The translations under genes and the position numbers were made by a program. Shown piece after piece: positions 49,584 to 60,091 of a stretch of 64,000 bases of DNA. How positions within the stretch are numbered: position 1 is the first letter of the stretch; each line of letters opens with the position of its first letter. The notes beneath the pieces are model-generated. The model was not told the DNA's origin. It searched no databases and was given only the letters and a program-made list of their open reading frames with translations. This DNA comes from Cyanobium sp. ATX 6F1. Lineage in GTDB: Bacteria; Cyanobacteriota; Cyanobacteriia; PCC-6307; Cyanobiaceae. Location of the stretch: positions 29,553 through 93,552 of the forward strand of contig NZ_JAGQCS010000010.1 in assembly GCF_024346315.1 (NCBI RefSeq), in the 5' to 3' direction.

Positions 49584-50448
49584 TTTACTTATCCCGTGAA
49601 ATCAATTTATTTCTAACTTTAGCATTATTCGCCTTGGCTCGTCAAGCCACCCATCCCAGGAAGTATTGTTTAGCCCCCTGGTGCCATCATCTCAAGCTTG
49701 ACTGCCTCACTGTAGGGGCCTCTCCAGGCGCTGCTGCGCGTTTCCTCCATCACTTCTGCTCCCAATCGATCGCCTTAAATAATCGTTTGTGCATTATGCT
49801 CAGCGCCATCGAGAATGGGGTATCGAATTTGGTTTAAGCTTGACTCTGCTAATAGTTAAGATGCATGTAAGGGCACCAAGTCTGGGAGAGCCGCCGGGGC
49901 ATCACTGGGTAGGCCGTAGGAGTAGTTGGTGGTGAAGGAGGTCAGAATCAAAGGAACTGCCGCCAGAAGCTTCGCACTGGCCTGAAGATCGAGGAGGGGC
50001 TGCGCTGCTCACTGGATTGGCGCTGATACGTTTTGAATCAAGGGGCTGGGTGATGAACGCAAGGCTTCCTTGCGTGGAGATTCGTGAGGAATGTGATCTG
50101 AGCAATTCGGCGATGACCAAGGCGGCCATTAAGCATGCGAATGGGCAGTGGTGATCTAAGACCAATTGCTTGAGAGCCACAGCCTGTTGTTCCAACTGCT
50201 CACGTTGCCGACCGGATGGAGGGTGTGAGCAGGGCTTGGCAGTTTTGCTTGAGAAGGTGGATGGCCTCTACCCCAAGTTCCCCTTTGCGGAGTTGCTGGC
50301 CGACGCTGGTATGCCGACGGCCACTGATACGGGCCGTGCATCAGGGTTACGGTGGGCCTGCATTGAGGCGCGGGCGGCCGATAGCCTGCCGGCTGGTGGG
50401 CGTTTAAGTCGATGGGGCGCGAAACCCTATGGAGGCTGTTGGTGACGC
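49584..50448. other. 860-base region without a convincing gene
   Basis: Base composition shifts from AT-rich to GC-rich. Short frames (50170-50445 plus, with LLEKVDGLYPKFPFAELLAD; 49902-50195 minus) are protein-like in spots but lack family motifs; the first has a faint transposase-like look (LADAG). I see no terminal inverted repeats. It may be decayed insertion sequence or junk. Confidence 0.35.
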
Positions 50449-52965
50449 TCAATCAAGGAGGGCGAGTACCTTATCAATCGGGATGATGCTGCGCTCCGGA
50501 TCGGTTGGATCGGTCTCGCATCCCACGTTTCTCCAGTCGAGGCCAGCGGCTTTACAAGTTAGTTCCAGGGCTCGCCAGCAGCCGCAGGCTGGTCGGATCT
50601 CCACAACCCTGGCGCTCTCCTGACCGAGCAGGGCATTGAACAGGCCTGCACCGTGAATGCCCACAAATCCTCGTGCGCCAGCCACAAGCACTTGGAGCTG
50701 ACGAATGTCGTGACGGCCGGGGTCAATGATCAGAACACCAGCGTTGCTGAGTTGCTCGATCAGCTGGGGGTAGTTGCTGAAAAAGCGACCCTGGGGAGCC
50801 TCCGTGGCAACGCCGAGATCGCGGCTGAAGCACACCCAGTGGTCGCGCCATAGTGCTGCCGGATCGGGTGCGAGCCTCTTTCGAAGGGACTGGAGCCCAT
50901 CGCGAAGGTCGTCTACCGCAAGCCACCAATGGTCATCTGGCTGGGCCAGAAAGCCGATGCCACCATTGAAGGCCAGTGGCTGTAGGGTCAGCTTCTCCAC
51001 TTGGAGGCGCTGGGCTGGAGGCCTTGGCTGCCAGGCGTCGTCGAGCATCAGCTCCCGGAGGATCCGGAGGTTGGGATACCGCTCAGGGCTGCCGAGCACC
51101 TGCAAATTTGGCCAGCGTTGGCGTAACCTCCGGATTGCCATCATCTGGGGCAACAGATCATGGAAGAAATGGCCCAGGTTGCGATGGGCCACGATGTCGT
51201 TGAGCACACACCAGCGTCCAGCAAGATGCTGTTGGGGCGTGCCCTGCTTGTCCACCAGGGCCAACCCACCACCTTCGTCGCAGAGGTTATATCCCGCCAT
51301 GGAGCTCATCCAGTTGGCACTGCTCCATTGCGGAGGCAGATATTGCAAGCAATCACAAAGCCAGCCTTCCTTTGTGATTACACCCACAGGCAGCACTATG
51401 GCATCTCGCTCCTCACGCCAGCCGATGCGATAGGTGTGCAACTTGAAATCCCAATTTAGAGGATTGACTGCGGGCCTTAGAGGCAGCTGATCGTCGGTTG
51501 GAAAGTCGTGGAGGGGATTTAGGAACGCGTACGGGATCGGGTCGCTTGCGGAGAGGGGCTGGATTGTGTGGTTATGGGCTTTCTGGGCTCCGAGCCTGGA
51601 TGAAGCGTCGCTGGCAGTGAGAAGGTCTCCTGCCAGAAGGGCCTTGGGATGGTTGGTGTTAACTTCGAGGATCCATGGATGTTGCTCGTAGAACGCAATC
51701 GATTCCTCCAACTGCTTCTCGATCGGCAGCGGTTCACCCTGGCGCTGGCCCCAGCTATCGGCCCAGGCATCCAGCCCGAGGGCCTGTCGCACCCAGGGAT
51801 GCACCGGGATCCTGAGGGCACCAAGGTGCTCGGCTGCATCAAAGAGATTTTCGCTAAGTTCGTGGGGCAGTCCCAGGATCTGCAGAAGCTGGCGCAGCAG
51901 CTTATCCAGGGTTGCCTGAGTTGGGTGATTGATCGTGTGGGCGATAGGAAGGCGCCTGTGGTTGTTGCTGATCCAGTCAGAGATGGAGAGGTCGCAGTCG
52001 TTTTCCCGTTTTGCCAACTCCGCCAAAGAATGATGGTGATGGGCGCGAAGCTGATCCAGCACGGCGACCGGGCAGGCTGAATCGAGCAGAAGCTCAAGCG
52101 GCAGATCGTCGCGAGCGGCCACCATGGCCAGGAAGTCGTGATAGGGGCCGAGGGGTGATTCCTCTTCCAACCTAGAAAGACGACCATCCGGATCCTGGGC
52201 GTAGCCGATCCAGGGGTGATGCCCTTCGTAATGCAGGTTGGGCAGCACCACGCTGCGGGCCGATGGGGGTAGCAGGCTTGCCAGGGTGACTGAATCCAGA
52301 CCGATGTCGTTTCGGTAACCCGGTTGCACGCGGTGCATCACCAGGAGATCGGTATCATTGAGCCGTTGATGCAAATGGGCCACATCTTCGGCCGTGGCGA
52401 TGTGCACCGAAGGAGTGGCGTAGATGCGGGCCTGGGGTAGGGCCTGCATCAAGCCAAGCGTCAGCGGGTGGGCTTGGCAGTTGCCCACCACCACCAGACG
52501 GATCTCATTGCCCTCTACTGCTGGAGCAGCGGAGCGGATGCCCTGTTCCAAGTCCAGGCTCAAGTTGCTGATCCATGGCATCGGCTCAGGAAGGAGCTCT
52601 TGGAGGCGCTGCAGCAGGGCAATTCCCCGCAGACTACGTTCACGACTCATGGGCTGGCCCTGCTGCTGCAGGGCGTGGATCCAGAGGGCCCCATAACGGC
52701 AGCATTGCTCTTCAAACACCGACACCCAGTCGGGGATGTCGAGACTGTGACCGCTGAGGTTTTGCATGGCCTGCAGCAGATCGGCCCCGGCAATGGCCAA
52801 GGCAACAGGCTTTTCGCTGTCGCCGAGTTCGAGCATGCGGCTGTGGCAGGCGATAGCCGTGCTGAGCAGCTCTGAGCGATGGCTGGGCTCTTGCTGCTCC
52901 TTTACTTCTCGGGCCAGTAACGCCTGGGCAAGTAGCAGCAGCGGTTCATCTGCTTCCTGGCTCAT
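50449..52965 (-). CDS. WcbI-like + GT61-like fusion protein with shared N-terminal domain
   Basis: 838 residues. About 1-150: a helical domain with CRYGALWIHALQQQG and LLQRLQELLPEPMPWIS that also occurs in the protein at 53427-54212. About 155-390: WcbI-type polysaccharide biosynthesis domain (IRLVVVGNCQAHPLTLGLMQ, DLLVMHRVQPGYRNDIG, NLHYEGHHPW), with the GNCQ nucleophile region. The C-terminal ~350 residues resemble a GT61-type transferase (WCVLNDIVAHRNLGHFFHDL, GLQSLRKRLAPDP, RHDIRQLQVLVAGARGFVGI, HGAGLFNALLGQ). A modified-sugar transfer role is inferred. Confidence 0.78.
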   Translation of the reverse strand: MSQEADEPLLLLAQALLAREVKEQQEPSHRSELLSTAIACHSRMLELGDSEKPVALAIAGADLLQAMQNLSGHSLDIPDWVSVFEEQCCRYGALWIHALQQQGQPMSRERSLRGIALLQRLQELLPEPMPWISNLSLDLEQGIRSAAPAVEGNEIRLVVVGNCQAHPLTLGLMQALPQARIYATPSVHIATAEDVAHLHQRLNDTDLLVMHRVQPGYRNDIGLDSVTLASLLPPSARSVVLPNLHYEGHHPWIGYAQDPDGRLSRLEEESPLGPYHDFLAMVAARDDLPLELLLDSACPVAVLDQLRAHHHHSLAELAKRENDCDLSISDWISNNHRRLPIAHTINHPTQATLDKLLRQLLQILGLPHELSENLFDAAEHLGALRIPVHPWVRQALGLDAWADSWGQRQGEPLPIEKQLEESIAFYEQHPWILEVNTNHPKALLAGDLLTASDASSRLGAQKAHNHTIQPLSASDPIPYAFLNPLHDFPTDDQLPLRPAVNPLNWDFKLHTYRIGWREERDAIVLPVGVITKEGWLCDCLQYLPPQWSSANWMSSMAGYNLCDEGGGLALVDKQGTPQQHLAGRWCVLNDIVAHRNLGHFFHDLLPQMMAIRRLRQRWPNLQVLGSPERYPNLRILRELMLDDAWQPRPPAQRLQVEKLTLQPLAFNGGIGFLAQPDDHWWLAVDDLRDGLQSLRKRLAPDPAALWRDHWVCFSRDLGVATEAPQGRFFSNYPQLIEQLSNAGVLIIDPGRHDIRQLQVLVAGARGFVGIHGAGLFNALLGQESARVVEIRPACGCWRALELTCKAAGLDWRNVGCETDPTDPERSIIPIDKVLALLD

Positions 52966-53138
52966 AGCCCTGCAGGGGTGCTACACATTTGTTCAAGGAA
53001 GTCGCCATAGAAAGCCCAGCTTAAGCATCCAAAAGGTAAGTTTGCCCTCAACGGAAATTCAACGTTGAATAGCACAGCTTTCCCGTTCAGCGGTCGGGGC
53101 TCGGAGCAACTCATTACGAAAAAGCTGCGTCTGAATCC

Positions 53139-53166
53139 TTGACATCGGCCTGAATTCGATTCTAAT
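53139..53166 (+). promoter_or_regulatory. Candidate sigma-70 promoter
   Basis: TTGACA (53139-53144), a 16-base spacer and TCTAAT (53161-53166, five of six matches). It lies about 50 bases upstream of the small gene at 53216, in the divergent spacer with the WcbI-GT61 gene. Confidence 0.6.
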
Positions 53167-53215
53167 TGATATAGAGATAGACTGCAATGATCACCCCCTC
53201 ATGCTGGGATTTTAG

Positions 53216-53437
53216 ATGCAGCAGCCATCGCGCCCCGGTGACGACTGGATTGAGGAGGCTCTGGCCGCACTGGCCAGTCTGACCCCAGGCATGGAAGGCG
53301 AGGTGGGCCAGCAGCAGGCCGCGATCTGTCTGTTGCAGGCCCGCCGCGACGGCAGGGACGATCAGGAGCTGGAACGGATCATTCAGGGCTTTGCCATCGA
53401 GCAATTGGAACGGGCGCTGAACGACCTCAGTCGTTGA
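53216..53437 (+). CDS. Small hypothetical protein
   Basis: 73 residues, acidic and helical (WIEEALAALASLTPGMEGEV, AAICLLQARRDGRDDQELER, IIQGFAIEQLERALNDLSR). A good promoter precedes it, which supports expression. No family recognised. It converges on and overlaps the next gene by 11 bases. Confidence 0.5.
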   Translation: MQQPSRPGDDWIEEALAALASLTPGMEGEVGQQQAAICLLQARRDGRDDQELERIIQGFAIEQLERALNDLSR

Positions 53438-54212
53438 TCTGCCGCCAGAGCTGCAGGCTGGCCAGGCCGCGGAACACCGCCCCATCGATCGCTGAGCGCC
53501 GTTCGCTGGTCAAGGCCTCTTCGTCGGCCAGGCAGCGGCAGGCCTCCAGGAGTTCCTGAAGCTGGTCCGGATCGGCGAGCTCACCCTCCTGGCTCAGCTC
53601 TTCCACGCTCAGGATCAGCCGTTCGCGGATGCTGGGCAGCACCCAGTCCCGGGCTTCAGGCAGCAATGCATGCAGCCGCTGCAGCAGGGAAAGGGCTCGA
53701 AGGCGCGCTTGGGGACCCTTCCTTCTCATCCAGGTGAGGGCCCCGTAGCGGCAGAGGTGCTCGGCCATCAACGGCAGAGGATCGGGCCGCTCGAAGGGCA
53801 GTTGCTCAAAGCGGCGCATCCAGTTGTCGCTGAGCCAGAGCAACTCAGCGCGCCGCTCGTCGGCCATGACCTCCGGAGCTGGATCAGGCCCGGCTTGATG
53901 GACCAGGAACTGGTACAAGCGAGGTGTCAGGTCTGCGAGATGGCCGGCCAGCTCCGCCTCGGACAATTGGCCGACCAGGGACTCCAGACGGCTGAACATC
54001 TGTTCCCAGCGGTCCTGATCGATCAGGACATCGTGCTGGCTGAGCTCATGGCGCATCAGGGCCTGCTCGAGGGCCTGGCGCTCCTCATGGGCATCGGCAG
54101 GAAGAGAGAGCAGAAGATCCCTCCACAGCACCGCCAGGGCCGCAGCGGGCAGGGGCAGGGAAAGGAGTCGAGGCAGGGAGATCCAGATACCGCTTTGCTT
54201 TTTCGCCATCAC
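53427..54212 (-). CDS. Helical protein sharing a domain with the WcbI-GT61 fusion
   Basis: 261 residues, rich in Leu/Arg/Glu helices. MAEHLCRYGALTWMRRKGPQ and LSLLQRLHALLPEARDWVLP parallel CRYGALWIHALQQQG and LLQRLQELLPEPMPWIS in the N-terminus of the 838-residue fusion protein. No catalytic motif. Probably a stand-alone copy of that domain, perhaps an adaptor or a leftover from a similar fusion. Confidence 0.55.
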   Translation of the reverse strand: MMAKKQSGIWISLPRLLSLPLPAAALAVLWRDLLLSLPADAHEERQALEQALMRHELSQHDVLIDQDRWEQMFSRLESLVGQLSEAELAGHLADLTPRLYQFLVHQAGPDPAPEVMADERRAELLWLSDNWMRRFEQLPFERPDPLPLMAEHLCRYGALTWMRRKGPQARLRALSLLQRLHALLPEARDWVLPSIRERLILSVEELSQEGELADPDQLQELLEACRCLADEEALTSERRSAIDGAVFRGLASLQLWRQIND

Positions 54213-54329
54213 TTCGTTGCCATCGCGGTCTCCGCGCTCACCGCCGGGGCCATCGGGTCAAGGCTAAGCCGCTCGCAAGGGCAACCAGCCGGGCGGAAGG
54301 GGCGGCCGCAGCGACCCTTTGGCGTGCCG

Positions 54330-55796
<1,467 letters not shown>

Positions 55797-55910
55797 GGGG
55801 GAGCGCTCGGCATGGGAAACGGTGGGCCGATCGCAGCAAGCTAGGGCCTGGCCTGGGTTGGATTCGGCACCTATCGTTCCAACGACTTGATTGCCCTGCC
55901 TGAAGCGCCC

Positions 55911-56960
55911 GTGACCCAGCCGTTTCCGCGAACGCTGGTGGCGCTCACGCTGATGCTTGGGAGCCTGACGTTGCTGGCGGCGCCGGGCCGCGCCCACCCC
56001 CAGGCCGGCCTTACCGCCAGCCCCCGAGCCAGCGGTGGTGGGCTGTTGTGGGAGCTCGAGCCCGCCGCTCCGCCGAGTGCCCCTACCAGCGGCACGGCCT
56101 CCAGCAGCCCCCCCACCGCCGCGCCGACACCGATGGCCTTGGTGTGGGAGCGGGAGCCGGAGTTCATCGCCAACCTGGCCGACCAGGCGCCCGCCACCAA
56201 GCCCGAGGGCAAGCCCGAAATCAAGCCTGCCCCCCAGCGCCTGGTGGGGGTTCCGATCGAGGAGCCCTTCCCTCCCCCCAACCTTGGCGGCGCCTTGCCC
56301 ACGGCCTACATCGCCAACTGGGGCGATTACTTCATCGGTCTCTCGGGGGCCACCCCAGGCAATCTCCGCGCCGGTCGGTTGGATGGGGCGATGAACATGG
56401 GCCTGGGCCTGGGGGATGCCTACCGGCTCGTCGCGGTGGAGCTGAACTGGAACATCGGCAGCGTCAAGAACTTCAACTTCAACGGCGGCTTTGATTTGTC
56501 GGTGAGCCGCATGCTGGTGAGCGAACCGCGGCTGCAGGTGCTGGCGGCGGGAGGCACCCAGGGGCTTTATCAATACGGCAATGAGGCCAAGCCGTCGTCC
56601 AACCTCTATGGGGTGATCACGATGGCCACACCGCTGCGGACCCCCAACCCCTACTTCAACCAGGTGTTGCAGTGGAGCGTGGGCGTTGGCGGCAACAACT
56701 TCGCCGCGCTTGATGAGAACTTCGAGGGCGCGACGACGGCCTTCTTCACGGCCCTGGGGCTGGAGATCACGAGCAATGTGGGCCTGTCGCTGGGCTACAG
56801 CGGCCGGGGCACCAACCTCAACCTCTCGTACACGCCCCTGCGGGATCTCCCGTTCACGGTGAATGTGCTGGCGGCGGATGTGTTCAACCAATCGCCGTTT
56901 GGAAGGGTGGGGGTGCTGAGTGTGAGCTGGGGCGACACCTTCCGCACTGGACTGTTCTAG
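55911..56960 (+). CDS. Exported outer-membrane-like protein
   Basis: From GTG 55911 (TTG 55887 is possible), 349 residues with a signal peptide ([20 protein letters not shown], cleavage near GRAHPQ), a Pro/Ala/Ser-rich linker, and a C-terminal ~230-residue domain with amphipathic beta strands ([66 protein letters not shown]) ending in an aromatic residue. This is a beta-barrel style. Next to the polysaccharide exporter it may take part in the outer membrane step. Confidence 0.6.
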   Translation: MTQPFPRTLVALTLMLGSLTLLAAPGRAHPQAGLTASPRASGGGLLWELEPAAPPSAPTSGTASSSPPTAAPTPMALVWEREPEFIANLADQAPATKPEGKPEIKPAPQRLVGVPIEEPFPPPNLGGALPTAYIANWGDYFIGLSGATPGNLRAGRLDGAMNMGLGLGDAYRLVAVELNWNIGSVKNFNFNGGFDLSVSRMLVSEPRLQVLAAGGTQGLYQYGNEAKPSSNLYGVITMATPLRTPNPYFNQVLQWSVGVGGNNFAALDENFEGATTAFFTALGLEITSNVGLSLGYSGRGTNLNLSYTPLRDLPFTVNVLAADVFNQSPFGRVGVLSVSWGDTFRTGLF

Positions 56961-57010
56961 ACCTCGGTGGTTCGATCTAGATTTGGCTGGATCAGGCTCA
57001 GTTTCCGTCC

Positions 57011-57247
57011 ATGGCCCGCCCCGCGATTCCCTTTCTGCTGCTGATTGCTTTAGTGGCTTTGCCTGTGGTCCCCCTGATCAGCGCTGAGCCGGCGGTGGCC
57101 CAGAACAATGGCCAAGCCAAGGGCAACCCCGGCGGCGGCAACAACGGCAAGGGCCCCAACCCGTCGCGGGGCAATGCCGGCAAGAACTCCGGCAACAACA
57201 CCAGCTCAGGTGGGGTGCGCTTCGCTCCCCCCTTCGCCGGCAACTGA
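57011..57247 (+). CDS. Small secreted Gly/Asn-rich protein
   Basis: 78 residues: a signal peptide ([20 protein letters not shown] ... AVAQ) followed by a disordered Gly-Asn-Lys-rich tail ([18 protein letters not shown]). No family recognised. A surface or periplasmic peptide is inferred. Confidence 0.55.
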   Translation: MARPAIPFLLLIALVALPVVPLISAEPAVAQNNGQAKGNPGGGNNGKGPNPSRGNAGKNSGNNTSSGGVRFAPPFAGN

Positions 57248-57332
57248 ACCTCTCGCCGGCTCTTTGCTCATGGCCTGATCCAGCCAACGACCGCATACTG
57301 GCGGAGAGGTCAACCAGGCTGATCGTTCGTTG

Positions 57333-58472
57333 ATGGCCGAGAGTGTTCCGACCAACCAGCCCCGAGCCGCAGCTGCCGGGCTGAGCGGGATCCTGCTGGT
57401 GGCTCTTGTGGGCTCCTGGCTGCCCCCGGCCCAGGCCACGCCCGGGGCAATGCCGCTGCAAGCGCCCAGCCGCTCGCCCCAGCTCCAGGAAGACGCCTAC
57501 ATCCTTGGCCCCGGCGATGGACTGGCGCTCAAGTTCCTGGGCGGGGATGCCAAGGATCCGCTCTCGGGGCCGGTGGAGATCCTCAGCGACGGCACCGTGT
57601 CGCTGCCGCTTCTGGGCAGCGTGCGCCTGATCGGCCTGACCCTTTCCCAGGCGACCCTCTGGTTGCAGGCGCTCTACAGACGCCAGCTGCTGCGCCCGGA
57701 ACTTCAACTGAGCCTGATCCGGCCGCGGCCCCTGCGGGTGGCCCTAGTTGGGGAGGTGGAGCGGCCGGGGGTGTACACGCTCACCAGCTCGGAAACCTCG
57801 AACACCGAAGCCAAGGTGACGATCAGCGGTCTGCCCACATTGGTGGATGCGATCCAGAAGGCGGGCGGGATCACCCAGGAGGCCGATCTACGCCAGGTGG
57901 TGTTGCGCCGGCGGCTACCGGGTGAGGTGGTGGCCTACCGGCGCACCCGGGTGAACCTGCTGGCGTTGGTGCAGGACGGCGACCAGGTGCAGAACCCGCT
58001 GCTGTTCGATGGCGACACGATCAAGATCGAAAAGGCCACCGAGCCCGTGATCGAAGCCACCGAGCTGGCCGCCACCACCCTGGCGCCACGCCAGATCAGT
58101 GTGAACATCGTGGGTGAGGTGGAGCGGCCCGGCCTGGTGCCCCTGGCAGCGAACACACCGCTGGTGCAGGCGGTGCTGGCGGCGGGGGGCGCCAAGAGCT
58201 GGCGAGCGAACACCAACCGTGTGCAACTGGTGCGGATCAACCGCAACGGCAGCGTCACCCGGCAGGCCTTCGCCCTGGATCTGAACTCGCCGGTTTCGGA
58301 GAACCGCAACCCGCCCCTGCGCGATCGCGACACGGTGGTGGTGGGCCGCACCAACTACGCCAAGCTCAGTGATGCGATTTCGGCGGTGGGCACGCCGCTC
58401 ACCGGGTTGGTGAACGTGCTCACGCTGCTGCAGCTGGCGCGCAACAGCTACAACGACTCCGCCAACCCTTAG
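57333..58472 (+). CDS. Wza-like polysaccharide export protein (SLBB)
   Basis: 379 residues from ATG 57333 (TTG one codon upstream also fits). Signal peptide (LVALVGSWLPPAQA) without a lipobox Cys, the poly_export domain (EDAYILGPGDGLALKFLGG, GTVSLPLLGSVRLIGLTLSQ), then two SLBB domains (VALVGEVERPGVYTL and VNIVGEVERPGLVPL). It should form a periplasmic/outer-membrane channel for polysaccharide. A Wzc-type kinase is not next to it; a phosphatase is. Confidence 0.88.
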   Translation: MAESVPTNQPRAAAAGLSGILLVALVGSWLPPAQATPGAMPLQAPSRSPQLQEDAYILGPGDGLALKFLGGDAKDPLSGPVEILSDGTVSLPLLGSVRLIGLTLSQATLWLQALYRRQLLRPELQLSLIRPRPLRVALVGEVERPGVYTLTSSETSNTEAKVTISGLPTLVDAIQKAGGITQEADLRQVVLRRRLPGEVVAYRRTRVNLLALVQDGDQVQNPLLFDGDTIKIEKATEPVIEATELAATTLAPRQISVNIVGEVERPGLVPLAANTPLVQAVLAAGGAKSWRANTNRVQLVRINRNGSVTRQAFALDLNSPVSENRNPPLRDRDTVVVGRTNYAKLSDAISAVGTPLTGLVNVLTLLQLARNSYNDSANP

Positions 58473-58475
58473 GCC

Positions 58476-58928
58476 ATGTCCGTTCGATCGCGGTTTCGGA
58501 TCGACTGGGTGCTGAGGGATGAACTGGCCCTCGGGCCGGCACCCCAGAAGGAGGAGCACCTGGAACTGCTGGAGCGCGAAGGGGTGCGGGCGGTGCTGAG
58601 CCTGTGTGATGCCCCTGAGTTGCCGATGCCTCAGGCGTTGGCGGAGCGTTTCCTCTGGGCGCGGCAGGTGCTGCCCGACCACCGCAGCGGCCGCAACCCC
58701 ACGCGCGCGGAGCTGGAGGCGGCTTTGGCGGAGCTGGCCCGGTTGCGCCACGAGGCCCAGGGGCCGGTATTTGTGCACTGCGTGGCCTCAATGGAGCGCT
58801 CACCACTCGTGTGCCTGGCCTGGCTGATGCGCGAGCGGGGCATGAAACGCCTGCAGGCGCTCGATTACCTGATGCAGCTGCACCCCGGCACCAACCCGTT
58901 ACCCGGGCAGCTGGGGCTTCTGGAGTGA
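58476..58928 (+). CDS. Dual-specificity protein phosphatase
   Basis: 150 residues with the active-site loop VFVHCVASMERSPLVC (HCx5RS), an upstream DELALGPAPQ-type strand and LSLCDAPEL; the conserved Asp of DSPs may be in the LPDHRSGRNPT loop. It starts four bases after the exporter. LMW-type phosphatases usually fill this role near Wza; here a DSP fold may control export by dephosphorylating a tyrosine kinase. Confidence 0.8.
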   Translation: MSVRSRFRIDWVLRDELALGPAPQKEEHLELLEREGVRAVLSLCDAPELPMPQALAERFLWARQVLPDHRSGRNPTRAELEAALAELARLRHEAQGPVFVHCVASMERSPLVCLAWLMRERGMKRLQALDYLMQLHPGTNPLPGQLGLLE

Positions 58929-59113
58929 ATGCGCTTCGCCGCGCTGCATCGGCGCGCACCTGCCTTGACCGGTGGCTGCCCTTACGTTGCACTGCGCAGG
59001 CGTGACGTTGGAGCCCGGCTCACGTTCGCAGGCCAGATCAAGGAATCGTTGTGCCTGCATGGCTTCCGTTGGCCCAGTTCAAAGCCCTTGAGCGCGGCGC
59101 TGAATTCCGCTAA

Positions 59114-59130
59114 AGTAAGGAATCCTTACT
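59114..59130 (+). promoter_or_regulatory. 17-base palindromic operator before the AbrB-PIN operon
   Basis: AGTAAGGA-A-TCCTTACT is a perfect 8-1-8 palindrome. The next TTG start (59145) is 15 bases away. Half-sites match those before mazEF (20946-20960) with reversed order. Confidence 0.65.
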
Positions 59131-59144
59131 GAGTGGGGTGGGCT

Positions 59145-59369
59145 TTGGTCCTGGCTAAGCGCACGAGCAAGAACCAGCTCACTTTGCCCAAGGCGGTGGT
59201 GGAGGCCGCCGGCCTCGCCGATTACTACGACGTGGTCTGCGAGGGCCAACGCATCGTGCTGACACCGGTGCACCTGGATCGAGCCCGGGCGGTTCGAGAG
59301 CGCCTCGAAGCCTTGGGCCTCAGTGAAGCCGATTTGGCCGAAGCGGTGGACTGGTCGCGGGGTGTGTGA
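59145..59369 (+). CDS. AbrB-type antitoxin
   Basis: 74 residues from TTG 59145 (GTG 59133 adds four). SpoVT/AbrB domain (KRTSKNQLTLPKAVVEAAGL, DYYDVVCEGQRIVLTPVHLD) followed by a helical tail (LGLSEADLAEAVDWSRGV) that should bind the toxin. Its stop overlaps the PIN gene start (GTGTGA). Confidence 0.85.
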   Translation: MVLAKRTSKNQLTLPKAVVEAAGLADYYDVVCEGQRIVLTPVHLDRARAVRERLEALGLSEADLAEAVDWSRGV

Positions 59370-59800
59370 GGGTCGTTCTCGACACGAACGTGCTGGTGTC
59401 GGCCCTGCTGTTTCAACAGGGTCGCCTGGGATGGATGCGTCAGGCCTGGCAGAGCGCTGTGCTGGTGCCAGTGGTCTCGAAGACCACGACCGCTGAGCTG
59501 CTGCGGGTGCTGACCTATCCCAAGTTTCGGCTCGCGGAGGTCGATCGCCAGCTTCTTCTTGAAGATGTGCTGCCCTTCGTGGAGGTCGTAGCAGGTGACA
59601 TCTCCGCCGCACCGGCTGCTTGGCGCGTGCGTGATCCCGATGATCAGAACTTCCTTGATCTGGCCTTGGTGGCCAGGGTTGAGGCACTGGTCACTGGCGA
59701 TCAGGACCTGCTCGCCATCAAGGAGTTGGTGAGCGGCTTGTCCATCCTTACGCCAGCCTTGCTGGAGGAACAGCTGAGCGGCGAGCTTCGCCAGCGCTGA
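59366..59800 (+). CDS. PIN-domain ribonuclease toxin
   Basis: 144 residues from GTG. PIN core: RVVLDTNVLVSALLF (first Asp), TTAELLRVLTYPKFRL (Glu), DPDDQNFLDLALV (Asp pair) and ALVTGDQDLLAI (last Asp). All four acidic positions are present, so it should be active. Cognate of the AbrB antitoxin encoded just upstream. Confidence 0.87.
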   Translation: MRVVLDTNVLVSALLFQQGRLGWMRQAWQSAVLVPVVSKTTTAELLRVLTYPKFRLAEVDRQLLLEDVLPFVEVVAGDISAAPAAWRVRDPDDQNFLDLALVARVEALVTGDQDLLAIKELVSGLSILTPALLEEQLSGELRQR

Positions 59801-59813
59801 TAGCGTGATAGCA
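59798..59813 (+). promoter_or_regulatory. TGATAGC direct repeat, candidate FitA operator
   Basis: TGATAGC-G-TGATAGCA sits between the PIN toxin stop and the FitA-like gene. The gonococcal FitAB operator has TGCTATCA/TGATAGCA half-sites as inverted repeats; here two half-sites are direct. Confidence 0.45.
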
Positions 59814-59828
59814 GTTGGGGGGGTGCGG

Positions 59829-60083
59829 ATGGCTCAATTGCTGGTGCGCAACCTTGATCCGGCGGTGAAGGAGGCGCTGCGGCGCCGGGCCCGTCGCCAT
59901 GGCCGCAGCATGGAGGAGGAGGCACGCCTGATCCTGCGCCAGGTGATCGATCAGGAGCCGCTTTCGGAGGATCAGAGGGGGCCGGGCACCCGGATGGTGG
60001 CCTTGTTTGCTGAGGCGGAGTTGGATCAACCGATCGGCGAATGGAGGGGCCAGGAGGCCACGCCCGCACGCTTCGTGGGCTGA
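59829..60083 (+). CDS. fitA: FitA-like ribbon-helix-helix antitoxin
   Basis: 84 residues from ATG 59829. The RHH domain is at the N-terminus (MAQLLVRNLDPAVKEALRRR, ARRHGRSMEEEARLILRQ), the FitA/VapB pattern, with a toxin-binding tail (AEAELDQPIGEWRGQ). It ends eight bases before the PIN toxin GTG. Confidence 0.85.
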   Translation: MAQLLVRNLDPAVKEALRRRARRHGRSMEEEARLILRQVIDQEPLSEDQRGPGTRMVALFAEAELDQPIGEWRGQEATPARFVG

Positions 60084-60091
60084 GTGGGCCC

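Noticed and set aside
55797..56891. Upstream extension of cysS
   Set aside because: Antisense to the exported protein; CysS normally begins at the [13 protein letters not shown] N-terminus, placed at TTG 55796.
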